Of a stretch of DNA of 64,000 nucleotides, positions 1-9,562 are shown one piece after another. A program made the translations under genes and the position numbers. Source of the DNA: Ancylobacter gelatini (GTDB lineage: Bacteria; Pseudomonadota; Alphaproteobacteria; Rhizobiales; Xanthobacteraceae); assembly GCF_022601675.1 (NCBI RefSeq), contig NZ_JAKVIL010000001.1, forward strand, positions 558,001 through 622,000. The letters are read 5' to 3'. Position 1 is the first letter of the stretch. The number at the start of each line of letters is the position of its first letter. The notes below the pieces were generated by a model. That model made no database searches. It saw nothing but the letters and a program-made list of their open reading frames with translations, and was not told where the DNA came from.

Positions 1-2
1 CT

Positions 3-371
3 GCCTCGACCTACGACATCGAGCAGATGGTCAAGGATATTCAGTCGGCCGTCGCCGCAGGCGTCATGGGGATGGACAAGTTTTCCGAGGAAGTGCGCCG
101 CGGCATTCTCGACGTTCAGGATGTCGGCGGCCAGCTGTCGCAGATCATCCATCAGGTGCAGGGGCTGGTGCCGCGCTTCGATGTGGTGAACGAGGGCATG
201 CAGGCTCAGGCGACCGGTGCCGAGCAGATCAGTGACGCTCTCGGCCAGCTCAGCGAGGCGGCACAGCAGACAGTTGAATCCCTGCACCAGTCGAGCGTCG
301 CGATGGACGAACTGAATCAGGTGTCGAGCGGATTGCGCAACTCGATCTCACGGTTCAAGCTCCGAGCATGA
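3..371 (+). CDS. wspA: Methyl-accepting chemotaxis protein, C-terminal fragment (WspA-type)
   Basis: This is the 3' end of a gene that enters from outside the window; the frame is open from base 3. The visible 122 residues are a heptad-rich helical hairpin typical of the descending arm of an MCP signalling domain (Ala/Gln/Ser-rich, with a GAEQISDAL-type methylation helix and a final helix ending in SRFKLRA). No NWETF-like CheB/CheR docking pentapeptide is present at the C-terminus. It is the first gene of a set ordered exactly like Pseudomonas wspABCDEFR, so it is most likely the membrane receptor WspA; the sensor half is not visible, so the ligand or stimulus cannot be judged. Confidence 0.85.
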   Translation, partial: ASTYDIEQMVKDIQSAVAAGVMGMDKFSEEVRRGILDVQDVGGQLSQIIHQVQGLVPRFDVVNEGMQAQATGAEQISDALGQLSEAAQQTVESLHQSSVAMDELNQVSSGLRNSISRFKLRA

Positions 372-384
372 CACCGGGAGAGCG

Positions 385-852
385 GTGATGCTGTTCCTGA
401 TGTTCCGTATCGGCGCTGACCGCTATGTGCTCGACGTCGACCAGATCGAGCAGGTCCTGCCGCTGATGGCGGCCAAGGAGGTGCCGGGTGCGCCTTATGG
501 GGTGGTGGGCGTCATCAACTATCACGGTGACCCGGTGCCGCTGGTCGATCTCAGCCAGATGGCCACGGGAACGCCGTCGACGCCGGTAATGAGCACGCGC
601 ATCATCCTGGTGCGCTATCCCATGCCAGAGGGCGAGCCCGTGCGGCTGGCCCTGTGCGCGGAGCGCGCGATCGAAGCCATCAAGCGCGAGCCGGCCGACT
701 TTGTCGCTACCGGCCTTGAAGCAGGCACCCCAGCCTTTCTCGGCCCCGTCGCGGCCGACGAGCAGGGCCTTATCCAGTGGGTGAAGGCGCAGGCGCTGCT
801 GACCGACGAGATACGCGAAATCCTGTTCCGGCACGCAGGAGCGCCGGTATGA
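385..852 (+). CDS. wspB: CheW-like coupling protein (WspB)
   Basis: A 155-residue single-domain CheW-like protein: strands such as FLMFRIGADRYVLDVDQIEQVLPL at the start, a GVINYHGDPVPLVDL core turn and a DEQGLIQWV end match the CheW beta-barrel. Its role is to couple the receptor to the histidine kinase encoded two genes downstream. The start is GTG at 385 or the adjoining ATG at 388, after GGGAG. The stop overlaps the next start as ATGA. One of two CheW-like proteins in the operon, as in Wsp systems. Confidence 0.88.
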   Translation: MMLFLMFRIGADRYVLDVDQIEQVLPLMAAKEVPGAPYGVVGVINYHGDPVPLVDLSQMATGTPSTPVMSTRIILVRYPMPEGEPVRLALCAERAIEAIKREPADFVATGLEAGTPAFLGPVAADEQGLIQWVKAQALLTDEIREILFRHAGAPV

Positions 853-2132
853 GCCTCGACAACGTTGAAAAGCTGTTGAAGGACGCAATCGGTCTCGACC
901 GCGAAACGGTCGGCGCCTCGACCGTGCAGTACGCCGTCAAGCAGCGCATGGCGGCCTGTGGCGCCACTGATGCGGCGGCCTATTGGCGTCATCTAACCAC
1001 GACTGAACAGGAGCTTCAGGAGCTCGTCAACGCGGTCATCGTGCCGGAAACCTGGTTCTTTCGCGATCCCAAGGCCTTTGACGTCATGACGGCGCATGCC
1101 CGCGCTCGTTTGTCGGTCAGCCAACCGCTACGTCTGCTCAGCCTGCCATGTTCCACCGGCGAGGAGCCGTATTCCATGGCGATGGCACTGTTCGACGCCG
1201 GCTTCGAAGCCGGCCAGTTTCAGATCGACGCGATCGATATCTCCACCCGCAACCTCGCCGGTGCCGCGCACGCCGTTTATGGCCGAAACTCGTTCCGCGG
1301 CGCCGATATCGACTTTCGCGCGCGGCATTTTGAGAAACTGGAGGCCGGTTTCCGGCCCCATGCCGCGATCCGCGACGCGGTGCGCTTCCGGCTCGGCAAT
1401 CTTCTGGATCCCGCCGTCCCGCCGAGCGAGACGATCTACGACATGATTTTCTGCCGGAACCTGCTGATCTATTTCGATCGCGACCTGCAACATCGCGCGC
1501 TGGTTCGGCTGAAACAGATGCTGGCCACCGATGGATTGCTGCTCGTTGGCCCGGCCGAGGCCGGGCTGATGGGGTTGCACGGCTTCTCATCGCTTCGCAC
1601 TCCTATGGCCTTCGCATTCGTGAAGGGCGGGCGCGTGACGGCGCCTGCGGATTCCAGCCGTCCACAGCCAACCGCCGTGTCCATCGCCGCCCGCGCCGCG
1701 CCGCGCACTGCGGAAACCGGGGCACGACCGACGCCGAGCCGGCGTCCCTTTTCCCCGCCGAGAGCCCTGCCGGCTGCGACAAACGCCGCGACGGACGAGC
1801 GACCCACGGCGGCGGCCGGAGACGGCCTGTCCGCGATCCGCCGTGCGGCGGATGCCGGTCGGCTGGCCGAGGCTCGGGCGGCAGCGCAGGGCCATGTTGA
1901 GATTCACGGGCCATCGGGCGATGCCTTTTATCTGCTCGGGCTGATTTGCGATGCCGAGAACAACCTCGCCGAGGCCGCCAAGCATTATCGCAAGGCGTTG
2001 TATCTTCTACCCGATCACCCGGACGCGCTCGCACAGCTCGCGCTCCTGTTGCGGCGACAGGGCGATGTCGCCGGCGCCCGGCGGCTGACGGAACGACTTA
2101 ACCGGCTCACCGAGCGGAGCGTACGGCAATGA
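849..2132 (+). CDS. wspC: CheR-type methyltransferase with C-terminal TPR (WspC)
   Basis: A 427-residue protein that should methylate receptor glutamates using S-adenosylmethionine. The N-terminal half has the CheR hallmarks VPETWFFRDP (about residues 62-71), CSTGEEPYS (SAM-binding loop) and the IFCRNLLIYF motif. A low-complexity Ala/Pro/Arg linker of about 70 residues follows, then TPR-like helices near residues 350-415 (GDAFYLLGL, EAAKHYRKAL, PDALAQLALLL). A TPR tail is characteristic of WspC and of CheR proteins in alternative-function pathways. I chose the ATG at 849 because it overlaps the wspB stop (ATGA); an upstream extension to 777 would lie inside wspB. Confidence 0.9.
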   Translation: MSLDNVEKLLKDAIGLDRETVGASTVQYAVKQRMAACGATDAAAYWRHLTTTEQELQELVNAVIVPETWFFRDPKAFDVMTAHARARLSVSQPLRLLSLPCSTGEEPYSMAMALFDAGFEAGQFQIDAIDISTRNLAGAAHAVYGRNSFRGADIDFRARHFEKLEAGFRPHAAIRDAVRFRLGNLLDPAVPPSETIYDMIFCRNLLIYFDRDLQHRALVRLKQMLATDGLLLVGPAEAGLMGLHGFSSLRTPMAFAFVKGGRVTAPADSSRPQPTAVSIAARAAPRTAETGARPTPSRRPFSPPRALPAATNAATDERPTAAAGDGLSAIRRAADAGRLAEARAAAQGHVEIHGPSGDAFYLLGLICDAENNLAEAAKHYRKALYLLPDHPDALAQLALLLRRQGDVAGARRLTERLNRLTERSVRQ

Positions 2133-2743
2133 CGGATGCCACAGGGCGGGCCAGTGTGCAGGAAGCAGCCGCCGAGCGACTGCTCTCCCGCCCGTTACCG
2201 TCCGGCTATCGCGAGGAGTGGGCTCGCCACTATGCCGAGACTGGAACTCGCGCCACCTATGTCGACGAGGCCGATGCAGAGCGAGCCGCGCGAAACCGTC
2301 TGGTGTTTCGCATTGCCGATGAGTGGCTGGCGCTGCCAGCCGCGCTGGTGGACGAGGTCACCGATCCGCGCATCTGTCACTCCCTTCCGCACCGCCGCTC
2401 GGCTTATGTACTCGGCATCGTGAATGTCCGGGGCGAGTTGCTGGTCAGCCTGTCTCTTGCCGCCTTGCTCGGCATAGCGGGGAGTGAGCAGGCGCGAGAT
2501 GCGCGTGGCGGGTCCGTCGCCCGTCTCGTCGTGATCGTCGGCGCGAATGGGCGGGTGGCCCTTCCGGTCGACGAGGTGCATGGACTGCACCTTTTTGCCG
2601 CCAGCGAGGTCGGGGCGGTTCCAGCGACGATCGCGCGCTCGACATCGGCGTTCACAAGCTCGGTGCTGGCGTGGCGCGGCCATGCCGTGGGCGGCCTGGA
2701 CGCCGCGCATCTGCTGGCTGCCATCGATCGGGCCATCGCATGA
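2129..2743 (+). CDS. wspD: CheW-like coupling protein (WspD)
   Basis: A 204-residue protein with a charged N-terminal extension of about 50 residues ahead of a CheW domain (LVFRIADEWLALPAALVDEV, then GIVNVRGELLVSLSLAALLG). The extension makes it longer than WspB, as seen for WspD. It starts at an ATG overlapping the wspC stop and its own stop overlaps the wspE start, so the genes are translationally coupled. It probably helps dock the kinase on the receptor array. Confidence 0.87.
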   Translation: MTDATGRASVQEAAAERLLSRPLPSGYREEWARHYAETGTRATYVDEADAERAARNRLVFRIADEWLALPAALVDEVTDPRICHSLPHRRSAYVLGIVNVRGELLVSLSLAALLGIAGSEQARDARGGSVARLVVIVGANGRVALPVDEVHGLHLFAASEVGAVPATIARSTSAFTSSVLAWRGHAVGGLDAAHLLAAIDRAIA

Positions 2744-5007
2744 GCGGCGAGGATCTCAGCGGCTTATCCCTGCTCCAGCTGTTCCGTGCCGAGCTGGCGT
2801 CGCAGTCGCGGGCCCTGATAGCCAGTCTCCTCGTGCTCGAACGCGATCCGGTTGCCGCCGAACAGCTGGAAGCCGCGATGCGCGCGGCGCATTCGCTGAA
2901 GGGGGCGGCGCGCATCGTCGATCTGATGCCGGCCGTACGCGTCGCGCATGTGATGGAAGAATGCCTCGTCGCCGCCCAGCACGGCCAGCTTCGGCTGCGG
3001 CACACGCATATCGACATGCTGCTCAGGGGTGTCGATCTTCTCGGGGCACTCGCCGCCGACGCGCCGACCGCCGGCAACACCGACATCGAGCGTTTCGCGG
3101 AGACGCTTGAGGCTGCAATGCGCGGCACGGACGAGCCGGTCGCGGGTGGGGAGATGGAGGCCGAAGCCGCCCCCCTGCCGCCAGCCTTGTCGGACGGGCC
3201 TCAGGCCAACGAGGAAACTCCGCGGCCCGGAATCGCACCGGCTGGGAGCGGCGTCGCGAACGATCGCATGCTGCATATTTCCGCACAGAGCATGACCCGT
3301 CTGCTCGGACTTGCCGGCGAATCCCTGATCGAGGCGCGCCGTCTCCGTCCGTTCGCCGACGGCCTCCAGCGCCTTCGACGCCAACATGGTGCGATCGCCA
3401 GGATGCTGGATGGGATACGCTCGACCTTCCCGGCAGACGAGAGGAACGGCCATGTCGTGCAGTCGCTTGACGCGGTGCGCGGTGCGCTGGAGCAGACACG
3501 GGTCTTTCTCGGTGACCGGCTCGCCGAAATCGATGCCATAGACCGGCGCAGCACCGACCTGGCCAATCGGCTCTACACCGAGACGCTGGAAAGCCGCATG
3601 CGCCCGTTCGGTGATGGTGTTCAGCATTATTCGCGGACCGTGCGCGACCTCAGCCGCACGCTCGGCAAGCCGGCGCGTCTGCAGATCATCGGCGGCTCGA
3701 CCGGCATCGATCGCGACATACTCGACCAGCTCGACGCACCGCTCGGCCATCTGCTGCGCAACGCAATCGACCATGGGCTCGAGCCCCCCGAGCAGCGATT
3801 GACTGCCGGCAAGCCGGCTGAAGGCACGATCCGGCTGGAAGCTCGCCACAATGCCGGCATGCTCCAGATTATCGTCGCGGACGATGGCGGCGGCATCGAT
3901 CTCGATCGTCTGCGCGCGGCGGTACTGAACCGTCGCCTGATCACGGAGGAGGCCGTCATGCGGCTCTCCAATGCGGAACTGCTGGAGTTCCTGTTTCTGC
4001 CCGGCTTTTCCATGAAGCCGATCGTGAGCGACATTTCGGGACGCGGCGTCGGGCTCGATGCGGTGCAGGTCGCCGCAAAGCAGGTGCGGGGGCAGGTCAG
4101 CATCACTACACAGCTCGGCGAAGGAACCAGCTTCCTCATGGAACTGCCGCTCACGCTGTCGGTCATCCGCACGCTGCTGGTCGAAATCGACGCCGAACCC
4201 TATGCCCTGCCGCTGGTCGGCATTACGCGGACGCTTCGGCTTTCGCGGGACGCCATCGAGCAGTTGGAGGGGCGGCCGCATTTCGAGATGCAGGGCCGGC
4301 GCATCGGACTGGTGACGGCGCACGAACTGCTCGCGCGCGGCGAAGCGCCATTGGAAGGCGTAGAACTTTCCGTCGTGGTGATCGGGGCAGGTGGCGTCGA
4401 ATACGGCTTGGTCGTCGACCGGTTTCTCGGCGAGCGCGAACTCGTGGTTCGCCCGCTCGACCCTCGGCTGGGAAAGATCCAGGACATTAGTGCCGCTGCG
4501 CTGATGGAAGACGGCACGCCGGTGCTGATCGTCGACGTGGACGATCTGGTGCGCTCGGCGGACAAGCTCGCCGGCACCAACAACCTGCGCGGCTTGCGCC
4601 GGACCCTGTCCGCCAACGCCGCGATGCGCCGCAAGCGGGTGCTGATCGTCGACGATTCGCTTACCGTCCGCGAGCTTCAGCGCAAGCTGCTGGACGCCAA
4701 TGGCTACGAGGTCGAGGTTGCCGTGGACGGCATGGACGGCTGGAACGCCGCCCGCGGCGGCACCTACGATCTGGTCGTTACCGATGTGGATATGCCGCGC
4801 ATGGACGGCATCGAACTGGTGACCTTGATCAAGCGCGACCCGCGCCTGGGCACTCTTCCGGTCATGATCGTCTCCTACAAGGACCGCGAGGAGGACCGTC
4901 TGCGCGGTCTGGATGCCGGTGCGGATTATTATCTGACCAAGGGCAGCTTCCACGACGAGACACTGCTTCACGCGGTCAGCGACCTGATAGGACCAGCAGT
5001 CGAATGA
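2740..5007 (+). CDS. wspE: Hybrid CheA histidine kinase with receiver domain (WspE)
   Basis: A 755-residue hybrid kinase. Order: HPt domain with phospho-acceptor His51 in AHSLKGAAR; no recognisable P2 domain, only an acidic/Pro linker; dimerisation helices; ATPase with N-box HLLRNAIDHGLEPP, G1 DDGGGID and G2 DISGRGVGLDAV; CheW-like domain; and a C-terminal receiver with DDS near residue 637, phospho-Asp682 in TDVDMP and a Lys in LTKGS. It should autophosphorylate and pass phosphate to the response regulators encoded downstream. The lack of P2 and the fused receiver are typical of WspE. Start at ATG 2740, overlapping the previous stop. Confidence 0.93.
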   Translation: MSGEDLSGLSLLQLFRAELASQSRALIASLLVLERDPVAAEQLEAAMRAAHSLKGAARIVDLMPAVRVAHVMEECLVAAQHGQLRLRHTHIDMLLRGVDLLGALAADAPTAGNTDIERFAETLEAAMRGTDEPVAGGEMEAEAAPLPPALSDGPQANEETPRPGIAPAGSGVANDRMLHISAQSMTRLLGLAGESLIEARRLRPFADGLQRLRRQHGAIARMLDGIRSTFPADERNGHVVQSLDAVRGALEQTRVFLGDRLAEIDAIDRRSTDLANRLYTETLESRMRPFGDGVQHYSRTVRDLSRTLGKPARLQIIGGSTGIDRDILDQLDAPLGHLLRNAIDHGLEPPEQRLTAGKPAEGTIRLEARHNAGMLQIIVADDGGGIDLDRLRAAVLNRRLITEEAVMRLSNAELLEFLFLPGFSMKPIVSDISGRGVGLDAVQVAAKQVRGQVSITTQLGEGTSFLMELPLTLSVIRTLLVEIDAEPYALPLVGITRTLRLSRDAIEQLEGRPHFEMQGRRIGLVTAHELLARGEAPLEGVELSVVVIGAGGVEYGLVVDRFLGERELVVRPLDPRLGKIQDISAAALMEDGTPVLIVDVDDLVRSADKLAGTNNLRGLRRTLSANAAMRRKRVLIVDDSLTVRELQRKLLDANGYEVEVAVDGMDGWNAARGGTYDLVVTDVDMPRMDGIELVTLIKRDPRLGTLPVMIVSYKDREEDRLRGLDAGADYYLTKGSFHDETLLHAVSDLIGPAVE

Positions 5008-5041
5008 CGGTCATCGGACACGGTTCACAGGAGATGATCCG

Positions 5042-6070
5042 GTGAGGATCGGTATCGCCAACGACATGCCGATCGCGGCCGAACTGCTGCGCCGAGTGGT
5101 CGCGTCCGTGCCCGAGCACCGGGTGGTGTGGGTCGCCGCGGATGGTCAGGAAGCGGTCGACAATTGCCGCTATCAGCTACCTGATCTTGTCCTGATGGAC
5201 ATCAACATGCCGAACATGGACGGCGTGGAGGCGACGCGCCGGATCATGGCGGAAACGCCGTGTGCCATTTTGCTGGTGATAGCGAGCGTCGATGCCAATG
5301 TGACCGGTGTCTATGATGCCATGGGGCATGGCGCGATCGACGCCGTCGACCTGCCCAATGTCGGCATCGGCGCGGATCTTTCGACACAGGCATCGAGGCT
5401 GCTCACCAAGATAGCGATCATCGGCACGCTGCTCGGCGAAGGCCGGGGACAGCGGTCCCGACCGTCGTCGCCGCCGGCGCCGGAAGAGGCGGGCGGTGCG
5501 GCTCGCCGGCTGGTCGCGATCGGCGCCTCCGCCGGCGGGCCGGCAGCGGTCGCCAAGGTGCTGAGTGGTCTGCCGGCGGATTTCACCGCGGCGCTCGTGC
5601 TGGTCCAGCATATCGACGAAAAGTTCGTGCCGGGTCTGTGCCAGTGGCTTGGTCAGCACACGCCGATCCGCGTGACGGCGGCGGTCACCGGCGGCCGACC
5701 CGAGCGCGGGATGGTTCACGTCGCGTCGAGCGCCGATCATCTTGTTCTGCTGGAAGACGGCACGTTCGCTTACACTCCCGAGCCGCGCAGCCTTCCGTAC
5801 CGGCCTTCCGTTGATCTGTTTTATCAAAGCCTCGAACGGCACTGGCACGGTGAACTGATCGCTGTCCTTCTGTCCGGCATGGGGCGGGACGGCGCGCAGG
5901 GGCTCAAAGCCCTGCGGGATGCCGGCCATCTCACGCTTGCGCAAGATAAGGGTTCCAGTGCCGTTTATGGCATGCCAAAAGCCGCCGCTGCCCTGGACGC
6001 GGCCGTCGAAGTTCTGCCGCTTGAGCATATCGCAGGACGTCTGCTGGGTGTCTTCGGACGCTCCGATTAA
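5042..6070 (+). CDS. wspF: CheB-type receptor methylesterase (WspF)
   Basis: A 342-residue response regulator-methylesterase. The receiver spans about residues 1-120 with phospho-Asp53 in LMDINMP. The esterase domain (from about 155) has catalytic Ser163 (GASAGG), His190 (VQHID) and Asp283 (GMGRDG). It removes methyl groups from the receptor and resets the pathway; in Pseudomonas, loss of wspF locks the pathway on. The start is GTG at 5042 after CAGGAG. A 34-base gap separates it from wspE, the largest gap in the operon. Confidence 0.92.
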   Translation: MRIGIANDMPIAAELLRRVVASVPEHRVVWVAADGQEAVDNCRYQLPDLVLMDINMPNMDGVEATRRIMAETPCAILLVIASVDANVTGVYDAMGHGAIDAVDLPNVGIGADLSTQASRLLTKIAIIGTLLGEGRGQRSRPSSPPAPEEAGGAARRLVAIGASAGGPAAVAKVLSGLPADFTAALVLVQHIDEKFVPGLCQWLGQHTPIRVTAAVTGGRPERGMVHVASSADHLVLLEDGTFAYTPEPRSLPYRPSVDLFYQSLERHWHGELIAVLLSGMGRDGAQGLKALRDAGHLTLAQDKGSSAVYGMPKAAAALDAAVEVLPLEHIAGRLLGVFGRSD

Positions 6071-6082
6071 GGAATCGAAAGA

Positions 6083-7096
6083 ATGAGCAATGAAGCCGGA
6101 GCGACGCCGCTCGACGTGACGGGGGCTTCCGACAAGTTTCAGGCCAGGGTGCTGTTGGTCGACGATCAGGTGCTGATCTGCGAGGCGGTGCGGCGTGCTC
6201 TTTTTGACGAGACCGACATCGAGTTCCACTACTGCACCAACCCGCTGGAAGCGATCACCATCGCCGAGGGCTTCAGGCCTACCGTGATCCTTCAGGATCT
6301 GGTTATGCCGGGAGTGGACGGGCTTGATCTCGTCGCCCGCTATCGCGAACGCCCATCTATTGCAGCCGTCCCCGTCATCGTGTTGTCGGCGAGGGACGAG
6401 GCCGTGACCAAGAGCGCGGCGTTCAAGGCCGGTGCCAACGACTATCTGGTAAAGCTGCCGGACCGGGTCGAGCTGATCGCCCGCCTGCGCTATCACAGCC
6501 GCGCCTATATCGACCATGTCGAGCGGGACGCCGCCTATGCCGCCTTGCGGGAGAGCCAGCGCCTGCTGATGCAGGCCAATCTGGAGCTGGAGAGACTGAC
6601 CCGGGTGGACGGGCTGACCGGACTCGGCAACCGTCGTTATTTCGACGAATACATGCAGGCGGAATGGAGGCGCGCGCAGCGTTCTGGCGGCTCGGTCGCC
6701 CTTCTGATGATCGATGTCGACCGCTTCAAGCTTTATAACGACACCTATGGCCATCTCGCTGGCGACGACGTGCTGCGCAAGATCGGCGGAACGCTGCAGG
6801 GCGGCGCAAGCCGCCCCGGCGATCTGGCGGTCCGGTTCGGCGGCGAGGAGTTCGTGGTCGTGCTGCTGGGCACCACGATCGTCGGAGCCAGCACGGTGGC
6901 GCAACGTCTGGTGCAGAGCGTACGCGACCTTGCCATCCCGCATGGCGAAGGCACGGTGACGGTGAGCATTGGAGGGGCCGCCGCCTGCCCGACGGACGAC
7001 ATGGTGCCGGACCTGCTCATCCGGGCCGCGGACCTCGCTCTGTACCGCGCAAAGAACTCCGGCCGCGATCGTGTGGAACTGAGCCGGAGCGGGTAG
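6083..7096 (+). CDS. wspR: Receiver-GGDEF diguanylate cyclase (WspR)
   Basis: A 337-residue output protein of the operon: receiver domain (phospho-Asp72 in LQDLVMP), a short helical stalk (about 145-175) and a GGDEF domain. The active site is GGEEF at 253-257, an intact variant, and an allosteric I-site RxxD (RPGD, 244-247) sits five residues upstream, so product inhibition by c-di-GMP is expected. Length and architecture match WspR. It should be phosphorylated by WspE and convert two GTP to c-di-GMP, favouring surface attachment. Confidence 0.93.
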   Translation: MSNEAGATPLDVTGASDKFQARVLLVDDQVLICEAVRRALFDETDIEFHYCTNPLEAITIAEGFRPTVILQDLVMPGVDGLDLVARYRERPSIAAVPVIVLSARDEAVTKSAAFKAGANDYLVKLPDRVELIARLRYHSRAYIDHVERDAAYAALRESQRLLMQANLELERLTRVDGLTGLGNRRYFDEYMQAEWRRAQRSGGSVALLMIDVDRFKLYNDTYGHLAGDDVLRKIGGTLQGGASRPGDLAVRFGGEEFVVVLLGTTIVGASTVAQRLVQSVRDLAIPHGEGTVTVSIGGAAACPTDDMVPDLLIRAADLALYRAKNSGRDRVELSRSG

Positions 7097-7300
7097 GGGG
7101 CCCACGTTCCTGCCAATCGTTAGCTGGCGGATGGACATCGATCAAAGCCAGTGTGATGGCAACTGGGTCATCGGACGGCAACGCGGCGGGCATGAGCGCG
7201 AATGTCGGGGGGAGCCTTCCCCGGCATCGACGCCACCCACTGCGACGATGGGCGGGCGGGCCATCGCCGACCTCTCTATTTCCAGACGGCCCTCTCGCCC

Positions 7301-8005
7301 TCAGTCGGTCGCCGCCGCAAGGATCGGCCCGCCGCCGGGCTCCTGGACCAGTATCGCGGTTTTCAGTCCCTCGGGCGCGGCGGGGGTTGTGAAGGCGACC
7401 GCCTCGCCATTCCAACCGCCGAGGCGGGCCAAGTGATGTACGACATGGCTGTGGGGCAGCGTGCGCCCGGTATTCTCGCCGCGGCGCACCGGAACCTGCA
7501 CGGTCGCCGGATCGAACCATACCAGCCAGACATCCGAGCCGCCGCTGCCCGCGCGCCCTTTGCCGATGTCGACGCGCTCGGGAGAGAGAGCGATCGCGGG
7601 CCCGGTCTTGGGCGCGCTGTTGGCGATGAGCGCCTGCATCTCCCGGAGATCGAAGCCGATGGCGGACGCGCGGCCGTCGACGACCATCTGCGGCGTGAAT
7701 GGGCCGGCCTCGCCGAGCTTGGGCTCATAGACCGCCTGCCGCTGCGTATAGGCCGGGTGGCCGAACACATCCTTCCAGCCGAGATAGTCCCAATAGGTGA
7801 CGCTGAAGGACAAAGCGAGGACGTCGGGACGCTCCGCCAGCTTGATAAGATTGGCATTCGCCGGCGGGCAGGAGGAACAGCCCTGGCTGGTGAACAGCTC
7901 GACCACGATCGGCTGCCGATCGGGCGTGACGAACTCCTTGGCGGAGGCCGGCCCCGAAAGGGCGAGCAGAGGTCCTGCCATCAGGAGATATAAGGAAAGG
8001 CGCAT
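7301..8005 (-). CDS. DUF1223 secreted thioredoxin-like protein
   Basis: A 234-residue exported protein with a signal peptide (cut near ASA-KE, residue 22). The mature part begins with a strand followed by TSQGCSSCPPA, a CxxC motif in a thioredoxin-like position, and matches the DUF1223 family found in many alphaproteobacteria. A periplasmic thiol-redox role is plausible but not established. It is convergent with wspR; the 200 bases between them hold no gene that I can see. Confidence 0.85.
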   Translation of the reverse strand: MRLSLYLLMAGPLLALSGPASAKEFVTPDRQPIVVELFTSQGCSSCPPANANLIKLAERPDVLALSFSVTYWDYLGWKDVFGHPAYTQRQAVYEPKLGEAGPFTPQMVVDGRASAIGFDLREMQALIANSAPKTGPAIALSPERVDIGKGRAGSGGSDVWLVWFDPATVQVPVRRGENTGRTLPHSHVVHHLARLGGWNGEAVAFTTPAAPEGLKTAILVQEPGGGPILAAATD

Positions 8006-8246
8006 CCAATCGCTCCGGTTTCACATGGACGCCCCGGCGCAAGGGCGTTCAACCTGTGTTCGCGATGGCGCCGCCGCTTGTTACGGCCTCACGCATTCGT
8101 GTCGCGGCAGGCAGGTTGCCGGCGCCGCTCCCGCTTCGTTCACGATTCCGTGACAGATGTAATGCGTGCCGCCACGCCGCCGTACCGGCTATGCGAGGTG
8201 CCGCAAAAACCCTGTCGGCCTTCGCACACGCGACGCGGAGACCGGG

Positions 8247-9512
8247 ATGCTTACTCATTCGCCTTACGAGCCGCTGCAGGCGCGGACACTGGCCGACCGG
8301 CTGGGAGGTCTGCCGGAAATGACCGGGCGCATCGGCCCGGCAGCGCAGTGGCGCGTCCGCGAGGTCGGCGACGGCAATCTGAACCTCGTCTTCATCGTCG
8401 AGGGTGCGGCCGGCTCGATCATCGTCAAGCAGGCGCTGCCCTATGCGCGGGTGGTCGGCGAAAGCTGGCCGATGTCGCTCGACCGCGCCTTTTTCGAGCA
8501 TGAGGCCCTGTTGCGCCTGGGCAGCCGCGATCCGGGCCGGCTGCCGGAGCTTTACTATTTCGATCGCCATCAGGCGATCCAGATCATGGAGCACCTGCAG
8601 CCCCATATCATCCTGCGCAAGGGCTTGATGGCGGGGGAGCGCTACCCGCTGCTGGCCGGGCAGATTGGACGCTATCTCGCACGCACGCTGTTCCGCGGGT
8701 CCGACTGGGCAATGGAGACGGCGCGACGGAAGGCGGACCTCGCCTTGTTTGCCGGCAATGTCGAACTGTGCGGCATCACCGAGGACCTGTTTTTCACTGA
8801 TCCATTCCATGACTGCGCGCGAAACAGCCACGGCCCGGCGCTGGATCGCGCCGTTGCGGCCATCCGCGCCGACCGCGACCTCAAGCTCGCCGCGCTCGAA
8901 TTGAAGGCACGCTTCTGCTGCAGCGCCCAGACGCTGCTCCACGGCGATCTGCATACCGGGTCGATCATGGCGTGCGCGGATGACACCCGCGTCATCGACG
9001 CCGAATTTGCCACTTACGGGCCGATCGGCTTCGACATCGGCTCGCTGCTCGCCAATCTCTGGATGGCGGCCTTCGCCCTGCCCGGCCTTCAGCCGGACCG
9101 CGAGGAGAGGCGCGCCTATCGCGACTGGATTCTCGATACGGCGGAGGCGGTCTGGAGCGTCTTTGTCGAGGAGTTCACGCGGCTGTGGCGGTGCGAGCGC
9201 GCCGGCATTCTCGGGGGCCGGGAACTGTTCGAGGAACAGGCCGACCCGATCGGGAGCGAACTCGCGCTCAACACGATGATCGCCGAAATCTGGCGCGACG
9301 CGGTCGGCTTCGCCGGCATCGAGATACACCGCCGCATTCTCGGCCTCGCCCACATCCCCGAGTTCGAAACGATTGCGAACGAAGCGGTGCGCGCCTGCTG
9401 CGAGCATCGGGCGCTGATGGCCGGACGGGTGCTCGCGGTCGAGCGCGGACGCTTCGCCGCGATCGGGCAGGTGCGCACGCTCATGACCATGCTGGAGGGC
9501 CGCACCCTATGA
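8247..9512 (+). CDS. mtnK: S-methyl-5-thioribose kinase
   Basis: A 421-residue kinase of the methionine salvage pathway that phosphorylates 5-methylthioribose with ATP. It has the family's N-terminal VGDGNLNLVF glycine-rich loop, the ATP-contacting IIVKQALP lysine, and the catalytic loop HGDLHTGSI followed by VIDAEFATYG (the DFG-equivalent). The open frame runs back to 8166, but ATG 8247, preceded by GGAG, gives the usual N-terminus. It works one step after MtnN, encoded 4 kb away; the isomerase gene mtnA is not in the window. An ATG overlaps the stop as ATGA, but no recognisable gene follows. Confidence 0.92.
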   Translation: MLTHSPYEPLQARTLADRLGGLPEMTGRIGPAAQWRVREVGDGNLNLVFIVEGAAGSIIVKQALPYARVVGESWPMSLDRAFFEHEALLRLGSRDPGRLPELYYFDRHQAIQIMEHLQPHIILRKGLMAGERYPLLAGQIGRYLARTLFRGSDWAMETARRKADLALFAGNVELCGITEDLFFTDPFHDCARNSHGPALDRAVAAIRADRDLKLAALELKARFCCSAQTLLHGDLHTGSIMACADDTRVIDAEFATYGPIGFDIGSLLANLWMAAFALPGLQPDREERRAYRDWILDTAEAVWSVFVEEFTRLWRCERAGILGGRELFEEQADPIGSELALNTMIAEIWRDAVGFAGIEIHRRILGLAHIPEFETIANEAVRACCEHRALMAGRVLAVERGRFAAIGQVRTLMTMLEGRTL

Positions 9513-9562
9513 CGGCCGTGCGGTCCTCCGGCACCTATGCCCGGCCGAACGGCCGGCGCCGT

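Noticed and set aside
2764-4971. 735-residue open frame antisense to wspE
   Set aside because: Long antisense frames are expected in GC-rich genes; wspE on the plus strand has all kinase motifs and the antisense product matches nothing.
9509-9562. Start of a gene overlapping the mtnK stop (ATGA), possibly mtnA
   Set aside because: The frame reads into Arg/Gly-rich sequence opposite the PRC-barrel gene and does not resemble the MtnA N-terminus.
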